64,000 nt of DNA from Deroplatys truncata (Eukaryota > Arthropoda > Insecta > Mantodea > Mantidae): assembly GCA_030765065.1 (NCBI GenBank), contig CM060990.1, forward strand, positions 411,317,198 to 411,381,197. Reading direction: 5' to 3'. The first letter of the stretch is position 1, and every line of letters begins with the position of its first letter. The notes beneath the pieces are model-generated. The model was not told where the DNA came from and searched no databases. It was given only the letters and a program-made list of their open reading frames with translations. This document shows positions 46,289 through 55,879 of the stretch, in pieces. The translations under genes were made by a program, and so were the position numbers.

Positions 46289-46696
46289 CTCTCTAAGTCA
46301 CAACAGTCGTCGCAACCTCACTCGGAGAACGCACTAAATTACCAAACCTTTATGTCGTATCAGAAACGCATTCACTAACTCCACACTCGCGAGCACTTGC
46401 GTATATTGTCACTGGAGAGAGTTCTAGAATGTTCGGGAGGCGGGAAGATGTGTGATTTCAGAATTATTTCGCTGCGTCGCAAGCGTTCGTGGTATTTCAC
46501 TTCCGGGAGGAGGCCTCCTCTTATCTCTATTTATTCTCCAACCGGTCGATTGGTCGGCGCCATCCATGATAACGCTCTACGCTTAGCTACTGCGTCGCAA
46601 TATTTAGTACAGCAAATTCAATACGTCAGGCCCACAAGTCTGATCAGGAGGCACCAGTGATGGAATTATATCAGAGACATAAGGCTTGTGATGCTG

Positions 46697-46959
46697 TTTT
46701 TTCTTTTTTTATTTATGGAAGCTCTTTAACTACTATGGTTCTTAGCGTCCCGTTCTATATTGGGCGTGAAAGACAGGACATTTTGCTCAGAGCCTCTTTA
46801 TCGGGCTTGAGGTTCTTTCAAGTGCCGTAAATCTACGACACGGGACCACCGGCTTAACTTCCCTTCCGAAGGAAGCCATGCTAAGGATTTTTACGCCCGA
46901 AAAATCCATCGCCCTCCGCCGGGTCTGAACCCGCGATCTTGGGAACTAAAGGTACCCCT
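46697..46959 (-). repeat. tRNA-derived SINE, copy C, near full length
   Basis: A minus-strand copy is flanked by the perfect 12-bp duplication CTTGTGATGCTG (46,685-46,696 and 46,960-46,971). The B-box GGGTTCAGACCC and the whole body are present; most of the A-box portion is lost. It lies 25 bp beyond the gypsy LTR. Confidence 0.93.
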
Positions 46960-46974
46960 CTTGTGATGCTGGCC

Positions 46975-47525
46975 TGGATATATCCCTATATAGAGAATGC
47001 ATACGAGGGTAAAATATTTCTCCCATCATTCTAAATTATTATTGATGTAGCTGAACAGAATACTTGGTGTTTGCACAGGTATAATATAAATTATTTGACA
47101 TTTGGATATCGAATTGCCAGAATCACATAGGAGATAAAAGAAAAGTATGTAGCAAAAGAACATCACCCAATCTTGCAAAACTTGAATCATGGTATGCTGA
47201 CCTACCATTGGTCGAATGCATAAGGGAGCAAAAATATTTGTCTTGTAGAATGTACCAAACAAATTTAACCACTGTGTGATCTTCCTCTACAGTATCTTAT
47301 CCCTCTTACTATACTGAATGACGAAATTCCTTGTTTCCGTTTATAACCAGGGTTTAACAGATTAATGAAAAAGTACTGAAATTGTCTCGACGTCTTCCAG
47401 AAGGATGGCCTATTGTGATGTGTCTAAAAACAGAGATGGTTTATAACCTATATTGTTCTATTTTTAAGCGTATGTAGTAGTTAAGCAAACAACTGCAACT
47501 GTAAAATTAAGAAGCAACCAGTACT
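46975..47525. other. Spacer without recognised features
   Basis: AT-rich, with one short open frame (47,026-47,262 minus) of no recognisable family. Confidence 0.4.
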
Positions 47526-47789
47526 ATTGAACCCTTCGGCTACGAAGCTCAATGAAATTACCTCTTTGTCAACACTTGAAAAGCACGTTTTTAACAGGTC
47601 ATATAGTCGTGTTTTAATTTAAAATGCCAACAATTAGCATAAATGAATGATTTATTGCCCAAAAATACAGAGTTTAGTAACCGAAGTATAGTATTTTGTT
47701 GAGATATCTAATGGAAAAGGTTAGTTTTTAGCTATTTTGAAGAAAACATAAAGCTAAGTCTTTTAAATCAATTATTTTTCTAACACTCA

Positions 47790-49690
47790 GAGCATTTTGA
47801 CACAATTGTGCCTCTTCGATGATTTTGGCACACCTGTTTCCTGCACTTTATGCACATAAACCTTGTTTTCTTGTCTTCATTTCTTGGACACAGTGCACAT
47901 CTTTTTCCTGTTGTCACTTTTGATGACTCTTTTTTTTTTGGTAGCTTCAGTAGAATACGTCTTCTTTACTTTAATTCCAATAGCTTCAATAGCTCTTACG
48001 ACTTCTTCGTGCTGACCATTTGGGTTTCTTGGCCATTCTTCCACATGTGGTTTAGCTAACATCAGGGTAAGTTTTTTAAGGAAACTCCTCTTTCTTGTTG
48101 TATCTTTCTGCCAGTTTAGATATTTTATGGCCACAGAATATACGCATTGAGATGCGATGTCATCTCCATGAAGACTCGGTATGGCCAACGATTCGTAGTA
48201 CGTACAAAGCTGTATTGTCGTGTCATCATATCTCCAAAGTCCATGCCTCCTTTAGTCTCTTTCTTCGGAAGGGAAGCAAAGCCGATAGTCCCGTGTCGTA
48301 GATTTACGGCACGTAAAAGAACCTCAAGCCTGATAAAGAGGCCTCTCAGCAAAATTTCTGGCCTTTCGCGCCCGATATAGAATGAGACGCTAAGAACCAT
48401 AGTAGTTAAAGGGCGTTCAAAAGTAAAACTTAATTTTTCCTTTAGTCTAATTATAGTGACCAATTATGATGGGTATCTTATCTTCATCTTCAATAGGATG
48501 ATCATGGTGTTGTGTGGACAGTAGAATAACACTCTCTTTCTTTTATGGAGCATATGAGACAACAATATTTTTCGCGAATCCAAATAATGAAGACTTTTCA
48601 TCTCTGTGTGCATCAGGTAAACATTCTTGTGGTATCTCTCTTTTATTTGCTCTTAAAGATCTAACTAACGACAAGTTCTGCTCCAATAATTCTTCAGCTA
48701 AGGCATTGAAGTAAAAAACATCTGTTGTAATCCCCATTCGGAATGAAAATATGATTCAACCAGATCCAAAACACGTTGCCCTTGATTTACTTCGCTCTGG
48801 TTGTCTGTCATGCCAGTATAGACTTATAGATTACAGGCCTATCCATTTTTTTGCATCTGCACATAACCATATTTTTATCCCGTACTTTCTGGGCTTAGCT
48901 TTCATGGAAACTCGAAATGGACAGTTTCCACTGAACTTACTAGTCTTTCATAAACAGTTAGGTACTCAGTACTAGGTACTTATTATTTATTCATGCATTC
49001 ATAAAGATATCAAAAACCTCTTTTATTGCCCGAAGCTTGTCTACAATTCTGATATGCGAGTCCTTTTGCCACCAAATCTCAAAACCGCTGATGCTTGAAA
49101 TTTGGTATGTGAAAAATGGATTTCGTAAAACTGGGTGGCTAGCCAATAGCTCAGAAATATTAGTGCGATTTCCAAGAATGTTTCCTGCAGCTATTAATAT
49201 AGCAATAAATGCCAACAATTCCTGGTTTGTTTCGTTACGTCACTCTTTGCAATTATTTGGTTGGGTTTCATTGTAATTCTCGAAAACGTCTTGACCTTTA
49301 TTATTAGTATATGCCTACACGTAATATCGAGCATATTTTCGGGGGAGGGGGGAGAAACATCTTCACTATAGAATCTGCATCTTCATTATCACTGATTAGG
49401 CCAGGTTTATGGCGAACAATATTTTGAGTTGGCTTCCTTCCTTGAGACCACTTTTAGACTTGAAAATACCTGAAATAGTTGATGTCATCTCCACCTTCCG
49501 ATAAATCTTCCATTTCCTGTGGCCCAGTGAGTTGATTTATTTCACTCACTTCTATAACACCAACTTCTGTAAATTCAACTTAATCGTTTTCATCTTTATC
49601 ATACCACAATTTATACAGATCGCGATCCTGCTGAAATACATCATCTGGATTGTCAATATTTATTATCCTTTCAAACTCAAGACTGTAACT
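47790..49690 (-). pseudogene. piggyBac transposase 2, decayed and SINE-interrupted
   Basis: Reading leftward: an acidic N-terminus near 49,660-49,500; the N-terminal domain at 49,218-48,991 (AGNILGNRTNISELLAS, DKLRAIKEVFDIF); then the DDD core. The first motif reads LTVYERLV near 48,955, so the usual Asp (LTVDEQLV) has become Tyr. VYTGMTDNQSEVNQGQRV follows. The second Asp is kept in GITTDVFYFNALAEELLEQN. The third-motif region HYN.TKGG is split by SINE copy D, and its Asp remains (GGMDFGDMM). NRWPYRVF and a Cys-rich tail near 47,900 finish it. It has several frameshifts and stops and is dead. Confidence 0.82.
48259..48437 (+). repeat. tRNA-derived SINE, copy D, 5'-truncated
   Basis: The body and tail are flanked by the perfect 11-bp duplication TCCTTTAGTCT (48,248-48,258 and 48,438-48,448). 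It inserted into the piggyBac 2 coding region exactly at the TKGG codons of the third catalytic motif. Confidence 0.93.
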
Positions 49691-50115
49691 CTTGTTCATG
49701 TTTACATTCAGATAGAGAAGCTAAGAATGTCACAAATTGAAAGTATTGCAAAGAACCCTTATAACGTCATTGTTGATATTAGTATTCCCCAGCTCAACAA
49801 TAATAATGTAAGCACGGAATGATAATAATATAGGTTTTGTTGTATATGTATGGACTCAGAAGTTTATAAATAATATTCTACTTGCTAGAATTTTCATAGC
49901 AAATATTACCAAGGGGGTAACAAGTATACCCAAACGAAAAATAGGACATAAATTATAGACCGCATAAAGGTTTGTTTTGCGCAATGTCAATGCAAACAAG
50001 AAACACATACAATTTCAAATTATAAGTATGAGTGAAGCTACAAATAATTACGAAAAACCGTCAATGGGGTAATCTAATTACCCTCTTGTTAGCAGAAGGA
50101 TTAAACACAAATCTA

Positions 50116-51419
50116 CGAGGGCGGATCGAAAAGCAAAGCACAATAATTTTTTTCTGTCTTGGTATTGCAGCTGGAATGTTGCAATTTCACACAGATATGG
50201 CTTGAAGATTTTACTACAGATGGTATTTTTTGTTTCATGTGCAGCTCCAGCGAGAGAAGCGTGAACTACGCAAAAATTATGGCGCGCATGTTACTGTCGT
50301 CCACGTGTGAAGAGCAGAAAGGTGTGGTTCGATATTTGTGGGCCAAAGAGCATAAACCGAGTGATATTCACAGAGACATTCGTGACGTGTATGGGGATGA
50401 TTGTATGGATCGTAGCAATGTCTCCAGGTGGTGTTTATTCTTCCTAGAAGGCCGTGTGAACTTTAGTGATTTGCCACGCTCCGGGAGGCCGGTAACAGTT
50501 GCAACCCTGCAGAATGTCAGAGACATTGAGGCGGCAATTTTGAACGACCGGCGTGTGCAACTGCAAACCTTATCGCAACAGTTCCTATGGTGCAGTGTAC
50601 GATATTGTTCATGACACGTTGGAATTTCGTAAAGCTAGTGCTCGCTGGGTGCCTAAGAACCTGACAGACAACCACAAGGGTCAGCGAATGATGACGAGCT
50701 TGGATCACCTAACGCGGTACACCGCAGAAGGTCATGACTTTCTGAAAGGAATCGTCACTGGTGATGAGTCGTTGGCATACCACTACACGCCCGAAACCAA
50801 GCAGGCAACTATGGAGTGGAAACATGCTGGTTTCACAGTGAATAAAAAATTCAAAGTGACTCAATCTGCTAGGAAAGCGCTTGTGACGGTGTTCTTCGAT
50901 ATGCATGGTGTTGTATTGGTGGACTTTGCTGAACACGGGACCACTGTGAATGCTGCAGCCTATATGAAAACTTTGGTGAAGTTGCGTCATGCCTTTCGTG
51001 ACAAACGCCACAACATGAATGCTGACGATGTCAAAATTCTTCATGACAATCCTCATCCCCATGTTGCTGCTGTTCGTCAGAAAATCACCAAATTTGGTTG
51101 GGAGGTGCTCCAGCATCCACCATACAGTCCAGATCTTGTTTCATCTGTTTGGTCCCATGAAGAATTTCCTGGCCGGCCAACGCTTTGCGACATATGCGGA
51201 AGTGAAACCAGCAGTACGCAGATGGCTATACTCCAAGGAAACGGACTTCTGCGAACAGGACATATTGAAACTGGTATCACGATGGGAGAAATGTGTTGAG
51301 AAACTTGGTGACTATGTCGAAAAGTAGGTAAAAGGTGTAAGTTCATTTATGATTTTTTTTGTTTTGTTTTAACTATTTTGTATAAAAATTATTGTGCGTT
51401 ACTTTCCGATCCGCCCTCG
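50116..51419 (+). mobile_element. mariner element with intact ends
   Basis: A 1,304-bp mariner lies between TA dinucleotides (50,114-50,115; 51,420-51,421). The terminal inverted repeats of about 29 bp start CGAGGGCGGATCG and differ at only about three positions. The left end lies 15 bases after the right end of piggyBac 2. It is young-looking compared with the other mariners here. Confidence 0.95.
50279..51327 (+). pseudogene. mariner transposase, third catalytic Asp deleted
   Basis: This is a D,D34D transposase. The ATG at 50,279 (MARMLLSSTCEEQKG) precedes two N-terminal helix-turn-helix domains (HKPSDIHRDIRDVYGDDCMD, RSNVSRWCLFFLEGRVNFSD, RSGRPVTV). A frameshift near 50,580 follows, then SARWVPKNLTDNHKGQRM. 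The catalytic core has IVTGDESLAYHYTPETKQ (first Asp), ILHDNPHPHVAAVRQ (second Asp) and WEVLQHPPYSPDL. The expected APSDYHLF is missing: a deletion of roughly ten bases near 51,140 removes the third Asp and shifts the frame. FHLFGPMKNFLAGQRF continues to KLGDYVEK at 51,327. There are two frameshifts and one catalytic loss, so it is inactive though otherwise well preserved. Confidence 0.92.
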
Positions 51420-51424
51420 TATTA

Positions 51425-52264
51425 AGCAGTACATCACATTCGATAGCTACGTGAACTGGCTTAGAGCTAATGAAATCACAAGAAGGTCCTTGAATTTGAT
51501 GCAGACGAAACAGCATATCTTTTGTAGAAGTTAATAAAATTCCGCTATCATCTAATGATGGTAAGATATACAGATGCTGGCGTATTTACATATGCTTACG
51601 GACATTACCGCACTGTGAACAGTGCATAAGAGATTGTAACATACACCTTGGGATAATGATTTTCTACGGTTCTTTCGTAAGGATAGTAGTATTTTACGTC
51701 ACTATCTCTTACACACAAGACATATGATGAAGAAAAAAAGTGGTTAGGTGGGTGGTAAACCTGCCACAAGGAGTACCTCATTTGGCTTATCTGAAACTCA
51801 TATAAAAGAGACACAGCAATTAATAAACCTGAAAAAACTCAAAATTCCACTAATTAACTTTAAATAAATCAAAATAAAACCCAAAATAACCTGAACTCAA
51901 AATAGGAAAAAATCAAAATAAGCTATAATTAATCCTAAATAAACCTGAAAAAGACGCAAAGATACCTCAAAATTACTCCAGCTGTGGTAGGTTATGTTAG
52001 CTTAGATGGTATCAAGTTAATTTAGTTTAGGTTAGTCAGGTATCTAATATTAGCCTTATTGGTAAAGTCAGGTTGAGCTCTCAGCAGTAATGTCAGCTTG
52101 GGTTAGGCAATATGGGGCTAGGTTGAGTGCATTCATCATGCAAACATCTTGCAATATAATGCATACCTACGTCTTACCTATATCATATAAATCAAAATAT
52201 CACAGGTATGTTTACATCATATATCATGCATAAACGCATTGCACATTAAACATAAATACACCAC
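51425..52264. other. AT-rich spacer with degenerate GGTTAG-like stretch
   Basis: Near 51,980-52,120 motifs such as GGTTATGTTAG and GGTTAGTCAGG recall, without being a tandem array, the GGTTAG-rich repeats common in insects. The preceding 51,830-51,970 is low-complexity AACCT/CAAAAT sequence. There are no genes. Confidence 0.4.
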
Positions 52265-52279
52265 TATCCTCCTGCATAT

Positions 52280-52467
52280 TATCATGGCTTCTTTCGGAAG
52301 TGAAGTAAAGCCGGTGGTCCCGTGTCGTAGATTTACGACACGTAAAAGAACCTCAAGCCTGATAAGGAAGCCTCTGAGCAAAATTCCGGGTCTTTTACGC
52401 TCAATATACAATGGGATACTAAGAACCATACTAGTCAAGAGCATCCATAAATAAAACTCAATTTTCT
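52280..52467 (+). repeat. tRNA-derived SINE, copy E, 5'-truncated
   Basis: The copy is flanked by the perfect 15-bp duplication TATCCTCCTGCATAT (52,265-52,279 and 52,468-52,482). The body and AATAAAACTCAATTT tail are clear. This is the cleanest evidence of LINE-mediated mobility for this SINE family. Confidence 0.96.
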
Positions 52468-52817
52468 TATCCTCCTGCATATAGACGCTAATTTGCTCAA
52501 TAAGCCTCACTAAGGTAGGCCGCACACCGGACGCGTCACGTCGCGTCAGCGACAACCAGTAGTCTCAGCAACATGACGCAACATAATGGAGCACAATGCA
52601 AATCAATGGAAAAACAAGTATCGCCGCACACCGCTCTGCGTCGTGATGACGTCATACGCATCTTGTTGCAGACACAAGCGATAAGACACTGCATGCTCCA
52701 TTTCTATGCGTCATGTCTTAACAAACAACGCCCCAGTACAGGTGTTTGTGTGCGTATTCTGAGCATTTAACTTGCAAAGTGACACTAAATAAGATACGTT
52801 CAGGGAATTTTGTTCGC

Positions 52818-52962
52818 ATGAGTGAAGATCAGATCAACATTAAGTTGGTGCAATCGGTGGAGAGATATCCTATAATATATTATCATTCGCTACCAGGGCA
52901 TTCGAATAAGAACGAGCTGGATCGAGTGTGGCAGGAAGTGTCCAAAGAAATAAATTTAAGTG
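52818..52962 (+). pseudogene. MADF-BESS gene of Harbinger 3, exon 1
   Basis: The exon runs from the ATG at 52,818 (MSEDQINIKLVQSVERYPII) to a splice donor G|GTAAGTAC at 52,962/52,963. It encodes the first part of a MADF domain (LVQSVERYPIIYYHS, DRVWQEVSKEINLS). Harbinger elements need a DNA-binding partner protein; here it is MADF type. The exon is intact. Confidence 0.85.
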
Positions 52963-53212
52963 GTAAGTACTTAAATTGAGTAAAATATTTATTAACTACC
53001 TATGTAATAAAGGAACATGCACATTAAATATAAACACTTCTTGTGTAACTAGCATTTAAAATGCTAGTGCAACAATATTTAGGTTTGTCCTGTTGCGCAC
53101 TTATTTTGTCAAGGAACATTTGATTTCATAAAGTATGAACACAAGTGATTTCTCAATCTCACGGCCTCAGCGGTTGCTCTTCTATTGCAGGGTTGCAATC
53201 TCTGCAATACAC

Positions 53213-53991
53213 TTAAGGAACTTTAATGGTTTTCATCATTTTCTCTAATACTTGGTTCACTAAAAATGCCACCTTTAGCCTAACGAAGTTATGCAGGACA
53301 CAAATTACTCTTATTATATTGTCTGTTTTATCAGGTTTGCAGGCTATAGCCGTCCCAAGAACTCTAAATTTAGAAGCAAGCATTCCGAAGCCACACTCTA
53401 CATTCTTTCTGGCTCTGCTAAACGTATAGTTAAAAATCCTTCTTTCATTTGTGAGTTCTCTTCGAGGATAGGGTCTCATGATATGTTTCTGTAATGGAAA
53501 AGCTTCATCTTCCACGAAAAAATAAGGAAATGGGGAACAATGGCTATCATCCTTTGGTAGCTTCTTGGGGTCAGGTATATTCAGTGTGCCCTGTTGAAGC
53601 TTTCTTCCTAAAGCTGAGTTTCGCAACACTCCACCATCACTATTTCTACAATAATCACCATCATCTATAGCAATAAAGAGCCCATCTGCATCAACCAAAG
53701 CTAATAGAATAATACCCCTTGTAGTTGTAAAAAGATGAGCCACTGTTTCGGGAACACTGAATACGAACATGTTTTCCATCTATGGCACCAATACAATTCG
53801 GTATATTCCAAAGCTCCAAGTATCTTTCGGAAATGGTCTCCCATAACTCCTTTGAGGGTGCAGGCATAAACTCAGATTGAAGTGTCGTCCATATTGCGAG
53901 GCATACCTCTTCGACAATTTTACCAATTGTTTTTTCACCTCTTTTAAACTGAAAGCTCAAGCATCTGAAGCTGCTGCCAGTAGCTAAACAC
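53213..53991 (-). pseudogene. Harbinger 3 DDE nuclease, exon 2
   Basis: The acceptor CTTTTTAG precedes GTGTTTAGCTACTGG, giving CLATGSSFRCLSFQFKRGEK then TIGKIVEEVCLAIWTTL. The catalytic set is complete: first Asp in IPNCIGAIDGKHVRIQC, second in the VDADGLFIAIDDGDYCRNSD segment, and Glu in NVECGFGMLASKFRVLG. DSHCSPFPYFFVEDEAFPLQ, the family's loop, is also present. One frameshift near 53,720 separates the two open parts, and the stop is at 53,213-53,215. The exon lies wholly inside the intron of the plus-strand MADF gene. Confidence 0.88.
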
Positions 53992-54008
53992 CTAAAAAGT
54001 GAACAGTC

Positions 54009-54009
54009 G

Positions 54010-54064
<55 letters not shown>

Positions 54065-54080
54065 CAACAACAATAATAAT
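54009..54080 (+). repeat. AAT/AAC trinucleotide microsatellite
   Basis: An (AAT)n run followed by (AAC)n and AAT units lies in the short space between the nuclease exon 2 acceptor and the MADF exon 2 acceptor. The open frame across it is an artefact of the repeat. Confidence 0.95.
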
Positions 54081-54100
54081 AGTGCGTATTTTCATTGCAG

Positions 54101-54778
54101 TGGCCACCTGTAAAGACAAATGGAGAAACTGCAGGAATTGTTGGTCCAGAAATTTAAGGCAAACTCCTGCCAGTAGTTCAGCAGCAACGACAAAAAAAAC
54201 GTATCATCTTGCAGAATACTTAGCGTTTTTATACCAGTCACAAACTCAAGAAGGCAAATGGGAAACTTGGAAAATCCGTCTGTAGAAGAGCAGTCACCTA
54301 CAACACAACCTTCAACTCCGCCCATGGTAGAACAAAACAGTGAGAGGAAAGTACACTGGAAATGATGCAACCGCTACCTCGAACACCTAGAAGAACCACA
54401 AAAAGAAATGATTCGAAAGTGAATGTTGACCAAATATTTTCTTCATATCTCCAGATGAATACACAAAATGCACGACTGAAATGGAGCCCTATAATCCAAA
54501 AACGTTATTTTTCAAAAGCCTGCTATCGGACGTGGCTAAATTATCACCTGCCGCTAAAAGTGCATTCAAATTGTTTATGCAGCAAAAATTAAACGACATG
54601 CTGTACGGATCAACCACCAATGTTCAGCATAGTTCTAATAGTACCCATTCCTATCCTTCCACTTCTGCATGGTAGTCGAGAGCCTGGCTCCTCAAAAACT
54701 TCCACTCCATTGCCGTTTGCGGTGAATTTAGAAGAAGAAAAAGAGCAAGAAGATGTTCACTCATATTCATATGCCTGA
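54101..54778 (+). pseudogene. MADF-BESS gene of Harbinger 3, exon 2
   Basis: The exon begins after the acceptor TTTTCATTGCAG. Spliced to exon 1 the frame gives LSVATCKDKWRNCRN, the conserved CKxKW(K/R)xLR core of MADF, followed by TKKTYHLAEYLAFL. Downstream, in another frame, NPKTLFFKSLLSDVAKLSPA and AKSAFKLFMQQKLNDMLYG form a BESS motif. An acidic end (LEEEKEQEDVHSYSYA) stops at 54,776-54,778. At least two frameshifts (near 54,230 and between 54,350 and 54,480) and a stop near 54,364 break the gene. Confidence 0.8.
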
Positions 54779-54936
54779 TTGCAAATGCAGCCGCAAAAGT
54801 TAAAAAAACACTAAAAAAATATTGCATTGCATTACTTACAGAGTTGCCAATATGGAAAAGTTTAAAACTATGTTTATTAACTAATAAAATTAACGCTAAA
54901 ATAGATACCAACAAGTTATTATTTTAAGCCTTAATC

Positions 54937-55110
54937 TTAGTGTTATAAGTAGCTTTTCACCATGGCTTACAGCTCTCCTGTAGTTTGTGTCGCTTTTTTA
55001 ATAAAGGAGAAACACACTGAAGAAGTTCTCTGTAGATTTCGGGGTACATTCTGTAATACGACAGGAATTTTACCGGATCTTTTAATAAACCCTGCGCTAG
55101 GACATAAGCA
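54937..55110 (-). pseudogene. Harbinger 3 DDE nuclease, exon 1
   Basis: On the minus strand GLLKDPVKFLSYYRMYPEIY then RELLQCVSPLLKK, and in the next frame YRRAVSHGEKLLITLR, match the N-terminal part of HARBI1-type nucleases just before the (LR)CLATG junction. A one-base loss near 54,990 shifts the frame. The exon would end at CTAAG, where the next bases are ATTAAG; a donor would need GTTAAG, so the site seems lost by a G-to-A change. The upstream limit is uncertain. The intron (about 54,936-53,992) contains MADF exon 2. Confidence 0.7.
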
Positions 55111-55369
55111 CCATACTAGGCACATGACAAATTAAAATCATGAATCCATTTTTTCCCTCTTGTTGCGTAATTTCAACCATATGTGCATCAAAACGCCATC
55201 CTCACTCGAGGAATCCATGTCAACAGCTGATAACGTGTCGCACTGATGCAGGCATGTGTTTTCTCCGGTGTGCGGCCGCAAGTCTGCATCACGCGAACGA
55301 CAAACAACGGCATCTTATTTCATGTCGTGTTGCAGATGCTGACGCGTTTGGTGTGCGGCCTCCCTAACA

Positions 55370-55865
55370 CAACTTCAGCCTCCCCTCTCTCGAGCTCAAC
55401 TAGTTTTCACTATCTTCCCCAAATATGCAACCTGTGCCCAATTTCCTTCTAACATACCAACGCCCATACCTAGCAGTTGCCGTGTTGTAAACTCGCTAAT
55501 GAATCATATACTTCAGAGAAATCTACGGTTAAACGCATGTTCATACAGTATTGCCATTTGCTATGTACGAATTATAAGTTTGTTGAAACTTGAAATCCTG
55601 AATTCCCAAAGCGAATGCTGTCAACAATTCTTAACCTTGGAACACATACATGATACATACACATCCCGCCAATGATTGTTCAACTGTGTATGTCTTTTAA
55701 CACATGTTTCGCTAAATGCTGTCATCAATGTACTTTCCTGATTCGACCTAAACGTTATCACCGTCCTATAGTTAATGACTTTCCTATAATCCTCTGACTT
55801 TGGCGAAGGATCGGGGTGCTCGATCACCCCGTATGCGTTAGTGGTTGGCATTTTCAGGTAGGTAA
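55370..55865. other. Spacer with a short hairpin
   Basis: There are no genes. A palindrome CGGGGTG...CACCCCG at 55,812-55,831 could form a 7-bp stem with a 6-base loop. It lies just before the piggyBac 3 relic. Confidence 0.4.
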
Positions 55866-55879
55866 AGTTTTGTGTTTCT

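Larger units (their letters stand above)
40180..46660 (-). mobile_element. Gypsy-family LTR, copy 2, split by a LINE
   Basis: A minus-strand LTR lies in two parts, 46,660-46,294 and 40,377-40,180, separated by the I-type LINE. Reading leftward it shares GGCGCCGACC, ACATTCTAGA, CTGATACGACAT, GAGATTAGAGAGGTCTTGTG, AGCGAGTGAA and AGTGAAGTG, in the same order, with the LTR at 5905-6390. No gag or pol was recognised beside it, so it may be a solo LTR. It is older than the LINE inside it. Confidence 0.6.
47532..50100 (-). mobile_element. piggyBac element 2
   Basis: About 2,569 bp with ends CCCTTCGGCTACGAAG (47,532-47,547) and, inverted, TCCTTCTGCTAACAAG (50,085-50,100). The flanks are TGAA (mutated) and TTAA (50,101-50,104). 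The transposase lies on the minus strand and a SINE interrupts it. It is more decayed than piggyBac 1 and from a different lineage by TIR sequence. Confidence 0.8.
52514..55364. mobile_element. PIF/Harbinger element 3 with interlocked genes
   Basis: A 2,851-bp element is flanked by TAA (52,511-52,513; 55,365-55,367). The terminal inverted repeats compare GGTAGGCCGCACACC with GGGAGGCCGCACACC and continue as ACGCGTCA. The CCGCACACCG core recurs about 100 bases inside each end (near 52,624; inverted near 55,270), a subterminal pair. It carries a plus-strand MADF-BESS gene and a minus-strand DDE nuclease whose exons alternate along the element. An (AAT)n tract lies near 54,009-54,080. Confidence 0.92.

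Noticed and set aside
51980-52120. Possible interstitial telomeric (TTAGG)n array
   Set aside because: The GGTTAG-like motifs are scattered and imperfect, with no true tandem array.
53691-54119. Single 142-codon minus frame with an isoleucine run
   Set aside because: The N-terminal part is translated AAT microsatellite; only the part from CLATG onward is transposase exon.
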